Assembly (NCBI GenBank): GCA_963767685.1
Contig: CAVYEZ010000013.1
Coordinates: forward strand, 62,001 to 126,000
DNA: 64,000 bases
Source of the DNA: Trebonia sp963767685
GTDB lineage: Bacteria > Actinomycetota > Actinomycetes > Streptosporangiales > Streptosporangiaceae
Direction: 5' to 3'
Under the pieces are notes generated by a model. It was not told the origin of the DNA and made no database searches. It saw nothing but the letters and a program-made list of their open reading frames with translations. Positions 8,184-17,011 of this stretch are shown here, piece after piece (positions within the stretch are counted from its first letter, which is position 1; the number at the start of each line of letters is the position of its first letter). The translations under genes were made by a program, and so were the position numbers.

Positions 8184-8227
8184 ATGTACGTGCAATGTTT
8201 GCAAGTACATTTAATGCGCTTGCAAGC
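8184..8227. promoter_or_regulatory. Operator cluster between MFS pump and MarR regulator
   Basis: Two palindromes fill the divergent intergenic region. The first has 11-base arms, ATGTACGTGCA at 8184-8194 and TGCAAGTACAT at 8200-8210, complementary except at one position and separated by five bases. The second is the perfect GCTTGCAAGC at 8218-8227. Both contain TTGCAAG or its near relative TGCAAG. The sites would cover promoters of both genes, as expected for autoregulated MarR repressors. The region is also strikingly A/T-rich compared with its flanks. Confidence 0.65.
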
Positions 8228-8254
8228 ATCGAGCCAACCGAGTATGCTGCGGCC

Positions 8255-8716
8255 ATGGCAACGAGTGCAGCAGCGCGGACGCGTCTGGAGCCGCCGTCGG
8301 GCGGCGCGGGGGAGTCCGAGCTCCGGGACCGCGATGAGGCGGTGAAGGCCGCGTGGCACGCGCTCATTTCCGCGAAGGTCGCGTCCTGGAACGCGCTGGA
8401 ACGCGAACTCGGCGAGTCGCACGGACTCGGCGTGAGCGACTTCGAGGTGCTCGACCACCTGGCCAGCAAGCCGGACGGATGCCGGTCCCAGAGCCTGGCC
8501 GACGCGGTGCACCTCAGCCAGAGCGCCCTGTCCCGGCTCGCCGACCGGCTGGAGAGGCACGGCCTGGTGCAGCGGGCCAACTGCGTGGACGACCGCCGGG
8601 GAATCAACCTCGTCCTCACACAAGCGGGGCAGGACAAGCACGCCCAGGCGCTGCGCACGTACTGCGCGGTGCTGGCCACCACCCTGCCACCCGAGCTCAT
8701 CGCGCGCTTCGAGTGA
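8255..8716 (+). CDS. MarR-family transcriptional regulator
   Basis: 153-aa winged-helix regulator. The recognition region SLADAVHLSQSALSRLADRL and the wing VQRANCVDDRRGINLVLT are typical MarR features. I chose ATG 8255 (MATSAAART) because upstream in-frame starts run through the operator. It probably represses the divergent MFS pump and itself, with release on binding a small molecule. Followed by a palindromic terminator. Confidence 0.88.
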   Translation: MATSAAARTRLEPPSGGAGESELRDRDEAVKAAWHALISAKVASWNALERELGESHGLGVSDFEVLDHLASKPDGCRSQSLADAVHLSQSALSRLADRLERHGLVQRANCVDDRRGINLVLTQAGQDKHAQALRTYCAVLATTLPPELIARFE

Positions 8717-8723
8717 CCGCCCG

Positions 8724-8745
8724 GCCTCCCGCCCGCGCGGGCGGG
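8724..8745. terminator. Palindromic terminator between convergent genes
   Basis: A 22-base perfect palindrome built from CTCCCGCCCGC and its complement. It lies between the MarR stop (8716) and the stop of the minus-strand amidohydrolase (8783), so it can serve both. A hairpin would lose a few central pairs as loop. Confidence 0.7.
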
Positions 8746-8782
8746 AGCGCTAGCCGGCGGCCCCGGTTTCTCGTTAACCGCG

Positions 8783-10000
8783 TCATGACCGCGCTGGCAG
8801 CCAGCCCCAGGGGTGGGTGCCCCAGTACGGGGAGTAGGACTGCCCGGCCCGCAGGGTGTGCACGGGGACGAGGCCGTAGCCGCCGTGGAACGCCTGGCCG
8901 GTCGTATCGGTGAAGGTGAAGTCCCCGTCGACAAGGTCGAGGATCGTGATGTCGGCGTCCCGGCCGACGGCCAGGGCGCCGATCTCGCCGTCCATGCCGA
9001 GGACGCTGGCCGGCCGGGCCGTGGTCATCCGTACCACGTCGGCCAGGCGGTAGCCGATGGCCATGAACTTGGCCATGCACTCGAGCAGGCTGTGGAAGGC
9101 CTGCCCCATGGCGGTCAGGTCGCTGCTGATCGTGTCGGGGTACAGGCCCAGCTGGGCCTGCCTGCTCGCGACCTCGTAGCCGAAGTTGCCGCGGCCGAGC
9201 GCGGAGTCCAGGATCACGCCGTTCGCGCGGGCCTCGGCGACCTCGGGGAAAGGCTGGCCCGCGGGGTCGAGCACCCGCCCGGCGTTGGGGGTGCACAGGT
9301 GGGTGAGGATGTCGCCCGGTTCCATGGCCTTGAGCAGGAACCTGGTTAGTTCCCCGGACCTGGCCGCCGCGGTCGCGGTCTTGGCGGTGAAGTCGCCGAT
9401 GTGCACCATGAGCGGCACCTGGTGGTCCCTGGCCACCGCCTTGGCCGCCGTGATGACGTCCTCGCCGAGCTCGCCCATGATCGGGCCGACGAGGCGGAGC
9501 TTTACCCCGGCGATCAGGCCCGGGTTGTGCTCGGCGCAGGACGCGAGCGCGGCCCGGTTGATGTCGCTGAGGCTGTTCACGTCGGCCGGCCCGGGCATGG
9601 TGTGCGCGTGGCTGCCCGCGTTCACGTAGGTGATCACCCGGGTGACCGCCTTCGGCAGGATGTGTGCGGGGAATACCCCGAGGTTCGCCACCCCGACGGA
9701 GCCGCAGTCCACCACGGTGGTCACCCCGGACTGCACGCCGATGACGTCGGGGTCGCAGCAGCCCATCCCGACGCCCTCGGTGACCGCGCCGTGGGCCACG
9801 TGCGTGTGCAGGTCGACCAGGCCAGGGACGACGTGACGGCCGGGGCCGCGGGCCTCGATCACCCGCGCGGCCTCCTCCGTCGGGATGCCGGCCTCGATCC
9901 GCGCGATCTTGCCGTCGTGGACGGCGATGTCCAGCGGCCCGTCGAGGCCCTGCCCGGGGTCGAGGACGTGGCCGCCCTTGATCAGCAGGTCGTAGGTCAT
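8783..10000 (-). CDS. Amidohydrolase/deacetylase-family metallohydrolase
   Basis: 405-aa amidohydrolase-superfamily enzyme. The metal site is visible: HTH in VDLHTHVAHG, a Lys in GVKLRLVG that could be carbamylated, His in LMVHIGD and ILTHLCT, and the catalytic Asp in SSDLTAM. The closest characterised relatives I recall are Atu3266/EF0837-type enzymes, which hydrolyse esters or amides of small hydroxy acids; the real substrate is unknown. The start lies one base beyond the stop of the upstream MetE-like gene, so the two are co-transcribed. Confidence 0.8.
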   Translation of the reverse strand: MTYDLLIKGGHVLDPGQGLDGPLDIAVHDGKIARIEAGIPTEEAARVIEARGPGRHVVPGLVDLHTHVAHGAVTEGVGMGCCDPDVIGVQSGVTTVVDCGSVGVANLGVFPAHILPKAVTRVITYVNAGSHAHTMPGPADVNSLSDINRAALASCAEHNPGLIAGVKLRLVGPIMGELGEDVITAAKAVARDHQVPLMVHIGDFTAKTATAAARSGELTRFLLKAMEPGDILTHLCTPNAGRVLDPAGQPFPEVAEARANGVILDSALGRGNFGYEVASRQAQLGLYPDTISSDLTAMGQAFHSLLECMAKFMAIGYRLADVVRMTTARPASVLGMDGEIGALAVGRDADITILDLVDGDFTFTDTTGQAFHGGYGLVPVHTLRAGQSYSPYWGTHPWGWLPARS

Positions 10001-10001
10001 G

Positions 10002-11217
10002 TCACTTACCCCAGAGCTGCCTGGTGGCCAGGGCCGCGCCCTCGGCGAGGGCCTCGAGCTTGGCCCAGGCGATTTCCTCGTGGCCGACCCGGGAGCCGAT
10101 GCCGCAGTCGGTGCCGCCCTGGACGTTTTCCCGGCCGACCACCGAGGCGTAGCTGACCAGCCGCTCGGCGACGAGTCCAGGATGCTCGACCAGGTCGGTG
10201 GCGTGCGAGACGACGCCGGGCACCAGGATCCTGCCCTCGGGCAGCTTCACGTCTTCCCAGACCCGCCACTCGTGCGCGTGCCTGGCGTTGCCTGCCTCGA
10301 CCGAGTAGGCCTGGGCGTTGACGGTCACCAGCAGGTCGGCGATGTCGGCGAGCGGGATGTCGGTGACGTGCGGCCGGTGCCCGCTGCCCCAGCAGACGTG
10401 GAACCGGACCTGCTCGGGCGGGATGCCGGCGAGGGCGTGGTTGATGATCTCCACGCACCAGCCGAGGAACTTGCGGTACCTGGCGGTGTCCCAGTCGGGG
10501 TAGAACTGCCACGAGGTGGCGAACTCCGGCTCGTCGATTTGCACGATCAGCCCGGCCGCGGCGATGGCCTGGTACTCGCCGCGGACGCACTCGGCGACCG
10601 CGGTCATGTACTCCTCCTCCGAGGAGTAGTGCTCGTTGCGGGCCGATGCCCCGAGGCTCAGCGGGCCGAGCGCGGCCACGAACCCCTCGAACACTGTCGG
10701 CCCGTGCTTCGGAGGCCAGCGCCTTGTTCAGCGCGTCGATGTCGGCCTTGATGGCCGCCTGCCCGGTGTAGCTGACCGGTCCGGTGCACACCCGCTCCCT
10801 GGTCGGCTCGGGGGGCGCGCCGGGCGTGAAGAATCCCGGCCGAACGGGGCCGCCGGAGCCCTGGAGCCAAAGCCCCGAGGCGTAGAACCCGGGGAACAGC
10901 CGCCGTTCACGCGCGCCCACGCCGTCCCGCTTGCGCGGCTTGGCCGGGTCGACCGGCAGCACCTCCCAGCCGGTGACCCGCTGGTGGATGTACCCGGCGT
11001 AACTTCCGCCGCCCGCGGCCTTGACGTACTCGCCGTCGTTGACCACGCTGAGCCCGGCGCTAATCTGCCGGTCCACCACGTACTGCACCGCCTCCGGCAG
11101 CCGCTGCGCCGCCTCCGCGCTCACCACCGGGCCAGCCTGCAGCAACGCGTCGAAATCGGCCGGCCGCGGCAGGTTCCCGCCGTGCGTCGTGCGGATCCCG
11201 TCGGTGCTGAACTTCAT
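10002..11217 (-). pseudogene. MetE-C-like (cobalamin-independent methionine synthase II family) protein with one frameshift
   Basis: Two frames join to a 404-aa protein of the MetE C-terminal-domain family. The first starts MKFSTDGIRTTHGGNLPRP at 11217 and runs to about 10696; the second continues VFEGFVAALGPLSLG to the stop at 10002. One extra base at about 10695 breaks the frame. Zinc ligands are present after the shift: RFHVCWG and GGTDCGIGSR. Members transfer methyl or alkyl groups between thiols and small donors; true methionine synthesis is unlikely without the N-terminal domain. It is coupled to the amidohydrolase. Could be a sequencing error rather than a dead gene. Confidence 0.75.
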
Positions 11218-11301
11218 TAACGGAACTTAACATGGCGCAACGTCAATAGGCGCGTAAGTTTTGGCCGCGCTGTTTGCAAGGGTCGACCGCACCGCTTGCG
11301 G

Positions 11302-11430
11302 TTAGCCCAGCCCGGTCGCGGGGACCTCGAAGCTGACGCCGGAGGCCGGCGGCTGTACCTGGACGAGCCTGCCGTCCTGCCACTGGGCGGGCATACCGCT
11401 GGGATCCCGTCCGCCGACGGGCCGGGCCGC
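11302..11430 (-). pseudogene. Possible C-terminal remnant of an ABC substrate-binding protein
   Basis: On the minus strand, a frame ending with TAA (complement of 11302-11304) encodes MPAQWQDGRLVQVQPP and then a VSFEVPATGLG tail. It resembles the last residues of branched-chain-type solute-binding proteins, where QW(Q/R)(N/D)G-V-V-P is common. It abuts the stop of the aldehyde dehydrogenase remnant and has no start. The match is short, so this is tentative. Confidence 0.25.
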
Positions 11431-12683
11431 TCAGGCCCCGAGCCTTGGCGCCGGCGCCTCGTCGCCTGCCGCCTCGAGTACGGTCTGGGACCGCGTGTAG
11501 AAGTCGAGGTCGATCGGCCCGGCCGCCGCGCCCGGCCCGCGGCCCGCGGCCGGGGCAAGCAGGTCCCGCGGGTTGGGGGAGTTCACCCAGATGCCGGCCG
11601 ACTCAATGGCCGGGGCCAGGCGGCGCGCTCGCCGCGGATCGCGGCTCCAGATGTAGGCCGCCGCCGGCTGGGCGCAGGCGTTGGCGAGCGAGGCGGCTTC
11701 CTCATCGGTGTCGAACGGCGTGACCCGCACGACCGGACCGCTGACTTGCTCGGTGAAGATGCGCATCGACGGGTCACGTCGGCGAGCACGGTCGCGGCGA
11801 GGTAGCTTCCCTCGGGCGGCCGGGCCGGCCGTCGTCCGCCGGCCGCCAGCCGCGCGCCTTCCCTGATGCCGAGCCTCACCAAGGAGGCGAGCTTGTCGTA
11901 GGCCTCAGCGTGCGGCAGCGGCCCGAGCTCCGTCGCCGGGTCGGCGGGGGCGCCGACGCGGACGCGGTCCGCCCGCTCGGCGAGGAGGCCGACCACGGTG
12001 CCGTAGGCCGTCCGCTCGACGAGGATGGTCGAGGTGGCGGTGCGTCGCTGGCCGTTGAGCGCGAAGGCGCCGAACAGCGCGCCGTCGATCGCCTCGTTGA
12101 GGTCGGCGTCGGCGAAGATGAGGCAGGGCGAGCCCCCGGCCGCCTCGGCGGACAGGTTCTTGCCGTGCGCGGCGGCGTCGAGCGTGACCTGGTGCCGGGA
12201 GTCGGCCTGGCCGGCGAAAGACAGCCGCGCCACGCTCGGGTGGGCGATCAGGGCGTCCCGGGCCTGAGCGCCGGGAGCCTTGCGGTGCAGGGAGCCGTGC
12301 ACGACGTTGAGCACGCCATCGGGCAGGCCCGCGGCGGTGGTGATCTCCCCAAGCAGCGCGGCCGGCAGCGGCGCCCACTCATCTGGCTTGAGCACGATCG
12401 TGCAGCCCGCCGCCAGGGCGGGTGCGACCGCCCGGGCCTGCGACAGGAACGGCGTGCGCCATGGCGTGATCAGCCCGGCGACGCCGGCCGGGTGCGCCAC
12501 CACGTAACCGGACTGGCCCGGCGCGAAGGACGCGCCGTCGGCCAGCCGCGCCGCGATCAGGTCAGCGACGAGGCGGAAGAACTCGCCCGCCCGGGTGGCC
12601 TGCTCCTCGGCCTGGGTCACCGGCAAGCCGGGGCCAAGCGCCTCGGCGGCGGCGATGTCGCCCGCTCGGGCGTCGATCGGTAC
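11431..12683 (-). pseudogene. Degenerate aldehyde dehydrogenase (truncated, frameshifted, catalytic Cys lost)
   Basis: About 418 codons of an NAD(P)-dependent aldehyde dehydrogenase. The NAD-binding part GVAGLITPWRTPFLSQARAV and LAAGCTIVLKPDEWAPL are clear. Three independent defects exist. The frame opens only after a TAG at 12684-12686, so roughly 80-90 N-terminal residues are missing. The active-site block reads NGQRRTATS where functional enzymes have NGQRCTATS, so the catalytic Cys is Arg. One base is missing near 11776, which shifts LADVDPSMRIFTEQV out of frame. The general base region reads SAEAAGGSP rather than ELGGKSP. It is dead or very unusual. Confidence 0.85.
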
Positions 12684-12711
12684 CTAGGTACTAGGGACCT
12701 AGCCGCTAGGC
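12684..12711. repeat. CTAG-rich patch at the aldehyde dehydrogenase breakpoint
   Basis: Four CTAG tetranucleotides occur within 28 bases (CCTAGG, ACTAGG, CCTAGC, GCTAGG). CTAG is normally one of the rarest tetramers in actinobacterial DNA. The patch coincides exactly with the point where the aldehyde dehydrogenase frame breaks off and supplies its upstream stop. Confidence 0.5.
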
Positions 12712-12962
12712 GCTGACAAGTGCGGAGCTTCCCGGTCCGAGGTGAACACCAGGCAAGGGCCGCGTGAACGAAGGAAGCGGCCCATCGCGATTAATGCAGA
12801 GTGATTAGGCTGTGGTGGCGGGCGCGCCCGGTGGCCGCCAGGGGGAAGGCGGTCGTCTTCGAAGCCGGGGATGCGCTTGAAGATTTAACTTAATGGCTAG
12901 CTATTACGCGACCCCGGCCGGAGCGACGCGCCGACGCGGTATTTTCCGAGCTGCTTGAGGTC

Positions 12963-13169
12963 ATGGTGGCGCACCTGAGCCACCTGCCGGAGCCGGAGGC
13001 CGTCGGCCGGGCCGCCCTGACCGTCCGGTTCGCCAGCAGCGGGCTGGCCCGGTGGGAGCGCGACAGCGAGGCCGGCGTGGACGGCGTCGCGCCGCTGGCG
13101 TCGTTCACGCTGATCCTGACCGACCTCGCGGTCGCCATGCTCGACGCGCCGAGTTCCGTTCCGCCCTAG
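12963..13169 (+). CDS. Short protein, possibly the C-terminal remnant of a TetR-like regulator
   Basis: 68 codons from ATG 12963, but coding-like sequence extends upstream in frame (RRADAVFSELLEV), which suggests that the ATG is internal and the N-terminus is lost. The text LTVRFASSGLARWERDSEAG and PLASFTLILTDLAVAML resembles the ligand-binding end of TetR-family regulators, without the DNA-binding domain. No convincing ribosome site. Probably a pseudogene; function cannot be stated. Confidence 0.3.
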   Translation: MVAHLSHLPEPEAVGRAALTVRFASSGLARWERDSEAGVDGVAPLASFTLILTDLAVAMLDAPSSVPP

Positions 13170-13680
13170 GCTGACGCGCACCCGCGGGATCCGTGCCCAG
13201 CCGGCCGCGGCGGGGGAGCCGAGGCCCCCTTCGGTGCAGGTCCAGCCGTATAGCGTGCACCGATACCGCCTGGTTACGCCCGGGTACGATCGGTGGGCAT
13301 GCGTGCCCGCATCGGAACGCATGCTGGCAGTCAGGCTCACCGTGAGGGGAGGCAGGAACCTCATGCCAAACCGGCTGCCGGACGCGTCGGCCCTGGCCCC
13401 GCGGGAGCGGGACACCGCCACGCGCGAGTTCCCGGAAACACTCACGGAAGTCGACGGCGGCGTCATGGCCGGGCGCAATTAGCGCCCGCGCCCCTGCCCA
13501 GATCTGTAACATCTGGTACATGTCTCGCCAGAATCATTGATATAGTTCCGAGGCGTAACAAACGGCGAGGGCGTCCCAACGGCGCGGCGCCTCCGCTGGA
13601 AGGGCGCGCCCACCCTCGTGACCGCGGGCCGGAACGTTGCCGCCGGGCATGCGCCCCTGACGATGAACGGAGCCACGGGA
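13170..13680. other. Intergenic region upstream of the aspartoacylase-like gene
   Basis: No confident gene. A 39-codon frame (ATG 13363 to TAG 13482, MPNRLPDASALAPRERD) has a GGAGG ten bases upstream and actinobacterial codon use, but no recognisable similarity. Around 13510-13550 an A/T-rich patch with TATAGT at 13541-13546 is a plausible -10 for the downstream operon; no clear -35 accompanies it. Confidence 0.3.
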
Positions 13681-14616
13681 ATGACCGAAGCCAGCGAACT
13701 GCGGGTTGACTTCGGCGCAGACGGGCTGCTGCGCATCCCGTACGTCGATGTCGTCGGGGAGGCGGGTGACGGGCCGCACTTGACGGTGATCGCCGGGGTG
13801 CACGGCACCGAGTACACGTCCATCGCCGCCGCCCGGGTGCTGCTGGCCGAGCTCCGGGCCGCCGAGCTGTCCGGGACCGTCACCGTGGCGCCGGTCATTA
13901 ACCTTCCGGCATTCTGGGCGCGGACGCCGTTCGTCGTCCCGCTGGACGGTAAGAATCTCAACCGCAGCTTTCCCGGCGACGCGGGAGGCAGCGCCGCCGA
14001 GCGGATCGCCGCGGCCGTGACGGAAAGGCTAATCAAGGGCTCCGACTACCTGGTTGACCTGCACGCCGGGGACCTTCCGGAAGCGCTCGAGCCGTTCGCG
14101 CTCTACGACGCGTCGCCGGTCGAGCGGCGGGCCCGCGACCTCGCTCTCGCGTACGGCCTCGGGCACCTGGTGCGGCAGTCGTCGCGGGGCCGGACCGTCG
14201 CCGGGAGCACCTCGGCGACCGCGGCCGACCTGGGCATCCCCGCGATCACCGCTGAGTCGGGAGAGTGCGGCATCCTCGACCCGGCGGCCGTCGAACGCCA
14301 CCTCCGCGGACTGCGGAACCTCCTCCGCTACCTGGAGATTGCTCCCGGCGAGGCGACCGCGTTCAGCCAGGCCGAGCACGAGGGGTGGACCTGGATGACG
14401 ACGGACCACGCCGGATGGTGGCAGCCCGCGGTCAAGCCCGGCACGCCCGTCGCCGAAGGCGATCTCCTCGGCACGGTCTCGCCGCTCATCGGCGGCACTC
14501 CGGCCAGGATCACCGCGCCCGCCGCGGGCGTCCCGATCTTCGTCACCTCGAGTCCGGCCGTCTCCGCGGATGGTCTTCTGCTCGGCCTCGCACTCGCCTC
14601 GACGGGCACCGGATAG
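13681..14616 (+). CDS. Succinylglutamate desuccinylase/aspartoacylase-family hydrolase
   Basis: About 311-aa zinc carboxypeptidase-fold enzyme that removes an acyl group from an acylated amino acid or related amine. The zinc ligands are in GVHGTEY (His, Glu) and DLHAGD (His); the substrate Arg is in GKNLNRSFPG; the catalytic Glu is in ITAESGE. I chose ATG 13681 (MTEASE) because GGAG lies at a good distance; GTG 13618 and ATG 13663 are alternatives. It heads an apparent operon with the isoaspartyl peptidase and an RpiR regulator, suggesting breakdown of acylated or beta-linked aspartyl compounds. Confidence 0.82.
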   Translation: MTEASELRVDFGADGLLRIPYVDVVGEAGDGPHLTVIAGVHGTEYTSIAAARVLLAELRAAELSGTVTVAPVINLPAFWARTPFVVPLDGKNLNRSFPGDAGGSAAERIAAAVTERLIKGSDYLVDLHAGDLPEALEPFALYDASPVERRARDLALAYGLGHLVRQSSRGRTVAGSTSATAADLGIPAITAESGECGILDPAAVERHLRGLRNLLRYLEIAPGEATAFSQAEHEGWTWMTTDHAGWWQPAVKPGTPVAEGDLLGTVSPLIGGTPARITAPAAGVPIFVTSSPAVSADGLLLGLALASTGTG

Positions 14617-14687
14617 CCCCGCAAGGGCGGCGCCGCACGTTCCCGTGACACCAATGCCCCGGGCCGGACGACAGAAAGACCACCATT

Positions 14688-15605
14688 ATGGAGATTTTCG
14701 AGGAAGGCGCGCCTCCAGAAGGAGGACCGAGCCTGGCCCTGCACGGCGGGGCGGGCGGGCGGGTGGATGAGCTGACCCTCGCGGGCCGCGCGCCCTTCGC
14801 GCAGGGACTGCGCGCCGCCTACCGGGCCGGATGGCAGGTGCTCGCGGCGGGCGGCGGGGCCCTGGACGCCGTGTGCGCGAGCGTGGAGGTACTCGAGAAC
14901 GATCCGCTGTTCAACGCCGGCCGGGGCGCCGCGCTCACCGTGACCGGGCAGGCCGAACTCGACGCGTCGGTCATGACCGGCTCGGGGCGCGCGGGCGCGG
15001 TCGCCGGGTCCAAGTACGCCAAGAACCCGGTCCGGCTCGCCCGCACCGTCATGGAGCGCACCGAGCACGTCTTCATCATCGACCCGGACGTTGAGTTCCT
15101 TGAGCGCCACGGGCTCGACGTGGTCGAGCGCGGCTACTTCGTCACCGGGCCGCGCCAGCAGCAGCTAGACCGGGTGCTGGACGGGCGCGCGGTCGCCGCC
15201 CGCTCCGGAACGGTCGGCGCCGTGGCCCGCGACGCCGACGGCCGGGTCGCCGCCGCCACGTCCACGGGCGGGATGGCCGGCCAGGCCGACGGGCGCGTCG
15301 GGGACAGCCCCATCGTCGGCGCGGGGGTCTACGCCCGCGACAGCCTCGTGGCGATCTCGTGCACCGGGCACGGCGAGGCCTTCATCCGCGGGGTCGTGGC
15401 GTACGACGTCGCCGCCCGGATCCGCTACGCGGGCGCGGGCCTCGCCGCGGCGGTGCGGGAAACCTTCGCGCACGAGCTCGCCAGGCACGGCAGCACCGGA
15501 GGCCTCGTCGCCGTCGGCGGCGACGGCCGCGCCGTCGTCGCGCACAACTCGCCGGCGATGTTCTCCGCGCGCGGCACCGGGCCCGAACCGGTACTTACGA
15601 CGTGA
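14688..15605 (+). CDS. Isoaspartyl peptidase / plant-type L-asparaginase
   Basis: 305-aa Ntn-hydrolase precursor that self-cleaves before a Thr, here in SGTVGAVARD. The N-terminal LALHGGAGG, the NAGRGAALT loop and DSPIVGAGVYA with SCTGHGEAFIR are family signatures. It cleaves beta-aspartyl peptides or asparagine. The ORF before the catalytic Thr is about 170 residues, normal for the alpha subunit. Its stop overlaps the GTG start of the RpiR regulator. Confidence 0.9.
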   Translation: MEIFEEGAPPEGGPSLALHGGAGGRVDELTLAGRAPFAQGLRAAYRAGWQVLAAGGGALDAVCASVEVLENDPLFNAGRGAALTVTGQAELDASVMTGSGRAGAVAGSKYAKNPVRLARTVMERTEHVFIIDPDVEFLERHGLDVVERGYFVTGPRQQQLDRVLDGRAVAARSGTVGAVARDADGRVAAATSTGGMAGQADGRVGDSPIVGAGVYARDSLVAISCTGHGEAFIRGVVAYDVAARIRYAGAGLAAAVRETFAHELARHGSTGGLVAVGGDGRAVVAHNSPAMFSARGTGPEPVLTT

Positions 15606-16524
15606 CGGACTCGTCGGCCGGAGAACTGCCGCTGCGGGAAGAGATCTTTCAGCGGATGGACGAGCTCACCCCCGCCGAGCGGAAGGTGGCGCGCACCCTG
15701 CTCGCGCGCTACCCGGCCGCGGGGCTCGAGAGCACGGCCGCGCTGGCGGCCGGGGCGGGCACGAGCAAGCCAACGGTACTGCGCCTGCTGGCCAGGCTGG
15801 GCTTCGGCAGCTACCCCGAATTCCAGGAGCGGCTGCGCGCCGAGGTCACCCGCTCGATGAGCGCCAGCCCGCTGAGCCGGGCCCAGGCCGGCCGGGCGGC
15901 GCCGGCCGATGACAGCGTTTTCCTGCGGGCGGTCGACCTGCGCGCCCGCCTGGTCACGCGGCTGCCGGACACCGTGCCGCCCGCCGAGATCGAGCGCGCC
16001 GTGTCCGCGCTTACCACCCGCCCGCGGCACGTCGTGATATCCGGCGGGTACTTCTCGCGGCTGATCGCCCGCATGCTGGCGATGCAACTGGACCAGTTGA
16101 TCCCCAACGTCGACTACGCCGACGAGCCGCTCGGCGCCGACATCGGGAAGTACCTGCGGGCCGGGCGCGACTCCGTCGCGATCGTTTTTGACCTGCGACG
16201 GCACGAGCTGACCGCTCAGGAGGTCGTCTCGCTGGCCAAGAGCGGCGGCGCCACGGTCATCCTGATCACCGACGAGTCGCTCTCCCCGTCGGCGGAGGAA
16301 GCGGACATTGTCTTGCCGGTCGCGGTCGACGGCATCCCCTTCGACTCGTTCGCCGCGATTCTCGTGCTTACCGAGGGCCTCGTGGAGGCCGTCTTCCACG
16401 GGCCGGCGGAGCGGCGCTCGAGCGGATGGCCGACTGGGAGCGGTCGGTCCGCATCGGCCGGTCCTTCGGGGCCAGCGGGCTGGCCCGCGGTCCCGGCTTG
16501 ACCCTCCGGTTACCGGAGGGTTGA
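15602..16524 (+). pseudogene. RpiR/MurR-family regulator with a frameshift near its end
   Basis: GTG 15602 overlaps the upstream stop (GTGA). The N-terminal helix-turn-helix reads ELTPAERKVARTLLARYP and GTSKPTVLRLLARLGFGSYP; a SIS sugar-binding domain follows (HVVISGGYFSRLIARML). Near 16402 the frame slips: the expected ALERMADWERSVRIGRSFGA continues in another frame to TGA 16522-16524, consistent with one missing base. Without correction the protein ends at 16501 with an unrelated tail. Because only the last 35 residues are affected it may function either way. Likely regulates the aspartyl/acyl catabolic operon. Confidence 0.75.
16501..16521 (+). terminator. Hairpin after the RpiR gene
   Basis: CCCTCCGGT at 16502-16510 pairs perfectly with ACCGGAGGG at 16512-16520, with a one-base spacer, so a real loop would use up one or two pairs. 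It overlaps the end of the corrected RpiR frame and precedes the SnoaL-like gene by about 50 bases. Probably a terminator. Confidence 0.5.
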
Positions 16525-16569
16525 GCATCGTCGGTAACGCTCTCATGAGCCACAGAGAGGCAGGAGAAC

Positions 16570-16961
16570 ATGACCGACACAACCCAGCAGCTGGCCGCCG
16601 AGATCGCGGACCGCTACCTGGCCGTGTGGAGCGAGCCCGACGCCGCCGCCGCCGCGCCGCGGTCGCCGGCCTGTGGCAGCCGGACCGCGTCGAGTTCGTG
16701 GCCGGCGGGGTCCAGTTCCGCGGGCACGACGGGCTCGAGGCCCGGGTGGCCGAGGCCTACCAGCAGTTCGTGGCCGGCGGCGGCTATGCGGTCACGTCCG
16801 TCGGCGACGTGGCCCGCCACGACGACATCGTCACGTCCACCGTCGCGCTGAGCGCCCCCGACGGCGAGGTCGCCTGGGCCGCCCGGGCCTTCCTGGTCCT
16901 CGGCGGCGACGGCCGGATCCAGGAGGACTACCAGCTCACGGTGAAGGCGCTCGCCGCCTGA
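16570..16961 (+). pseudogene. SnoaL/NTF2-like small protein with one frameshift
   Basis: ATG 16570 follows GAGGCAGGAG and begins MTDTTQQLAAEIADRYLAVW. The frame slips in the GCC-repeat region near 16650. The continuation AAVAGLWQPDRVEFVAGGVQ and YQLTVKALAA ends at 16961. Corrected length is about 130 aa, a normal NTF2-like single domain (cystatin-like cone fold). The six-triplet GCC/GCG run at the slip makes a sequencing deletion likely. Function unknown; members include small cyclases and isomerases. Confidence 0.65.
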
Positions 16962-16991
16962 GCGTCAGCCAGTCAGCGAATGACAGCCGGC

Positions 16992-17010
16992 GGCCGCCCG
17001 CGGGGCGGCC
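16992..17010. terminator. Terminator between SnoaL-like gene and second RpiR gene
   Basis: GGCCGCCC at 16992-16999 and GGGCGGCC at 17003-17010 form a perfect 8-bp stem with a GCG loop. It lies two bases from the end of the minus-strand RpiR gene (17012) and 30 bases after the SnoaL-like stop, so it can serve both convergent transcripts. Confidence 0.65.
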
Positions 17011-17011
17011 G

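Noticed and set aside
16308..16569. Treating the frame from 16308 as a fused RpiR-SnoaL gene
   Set aside because: The frame before 16640 is out of register with both genes; the SnoaL-like protein has its own ATG with ribosome site at 16570 and a slip near 16650 explains the frame.
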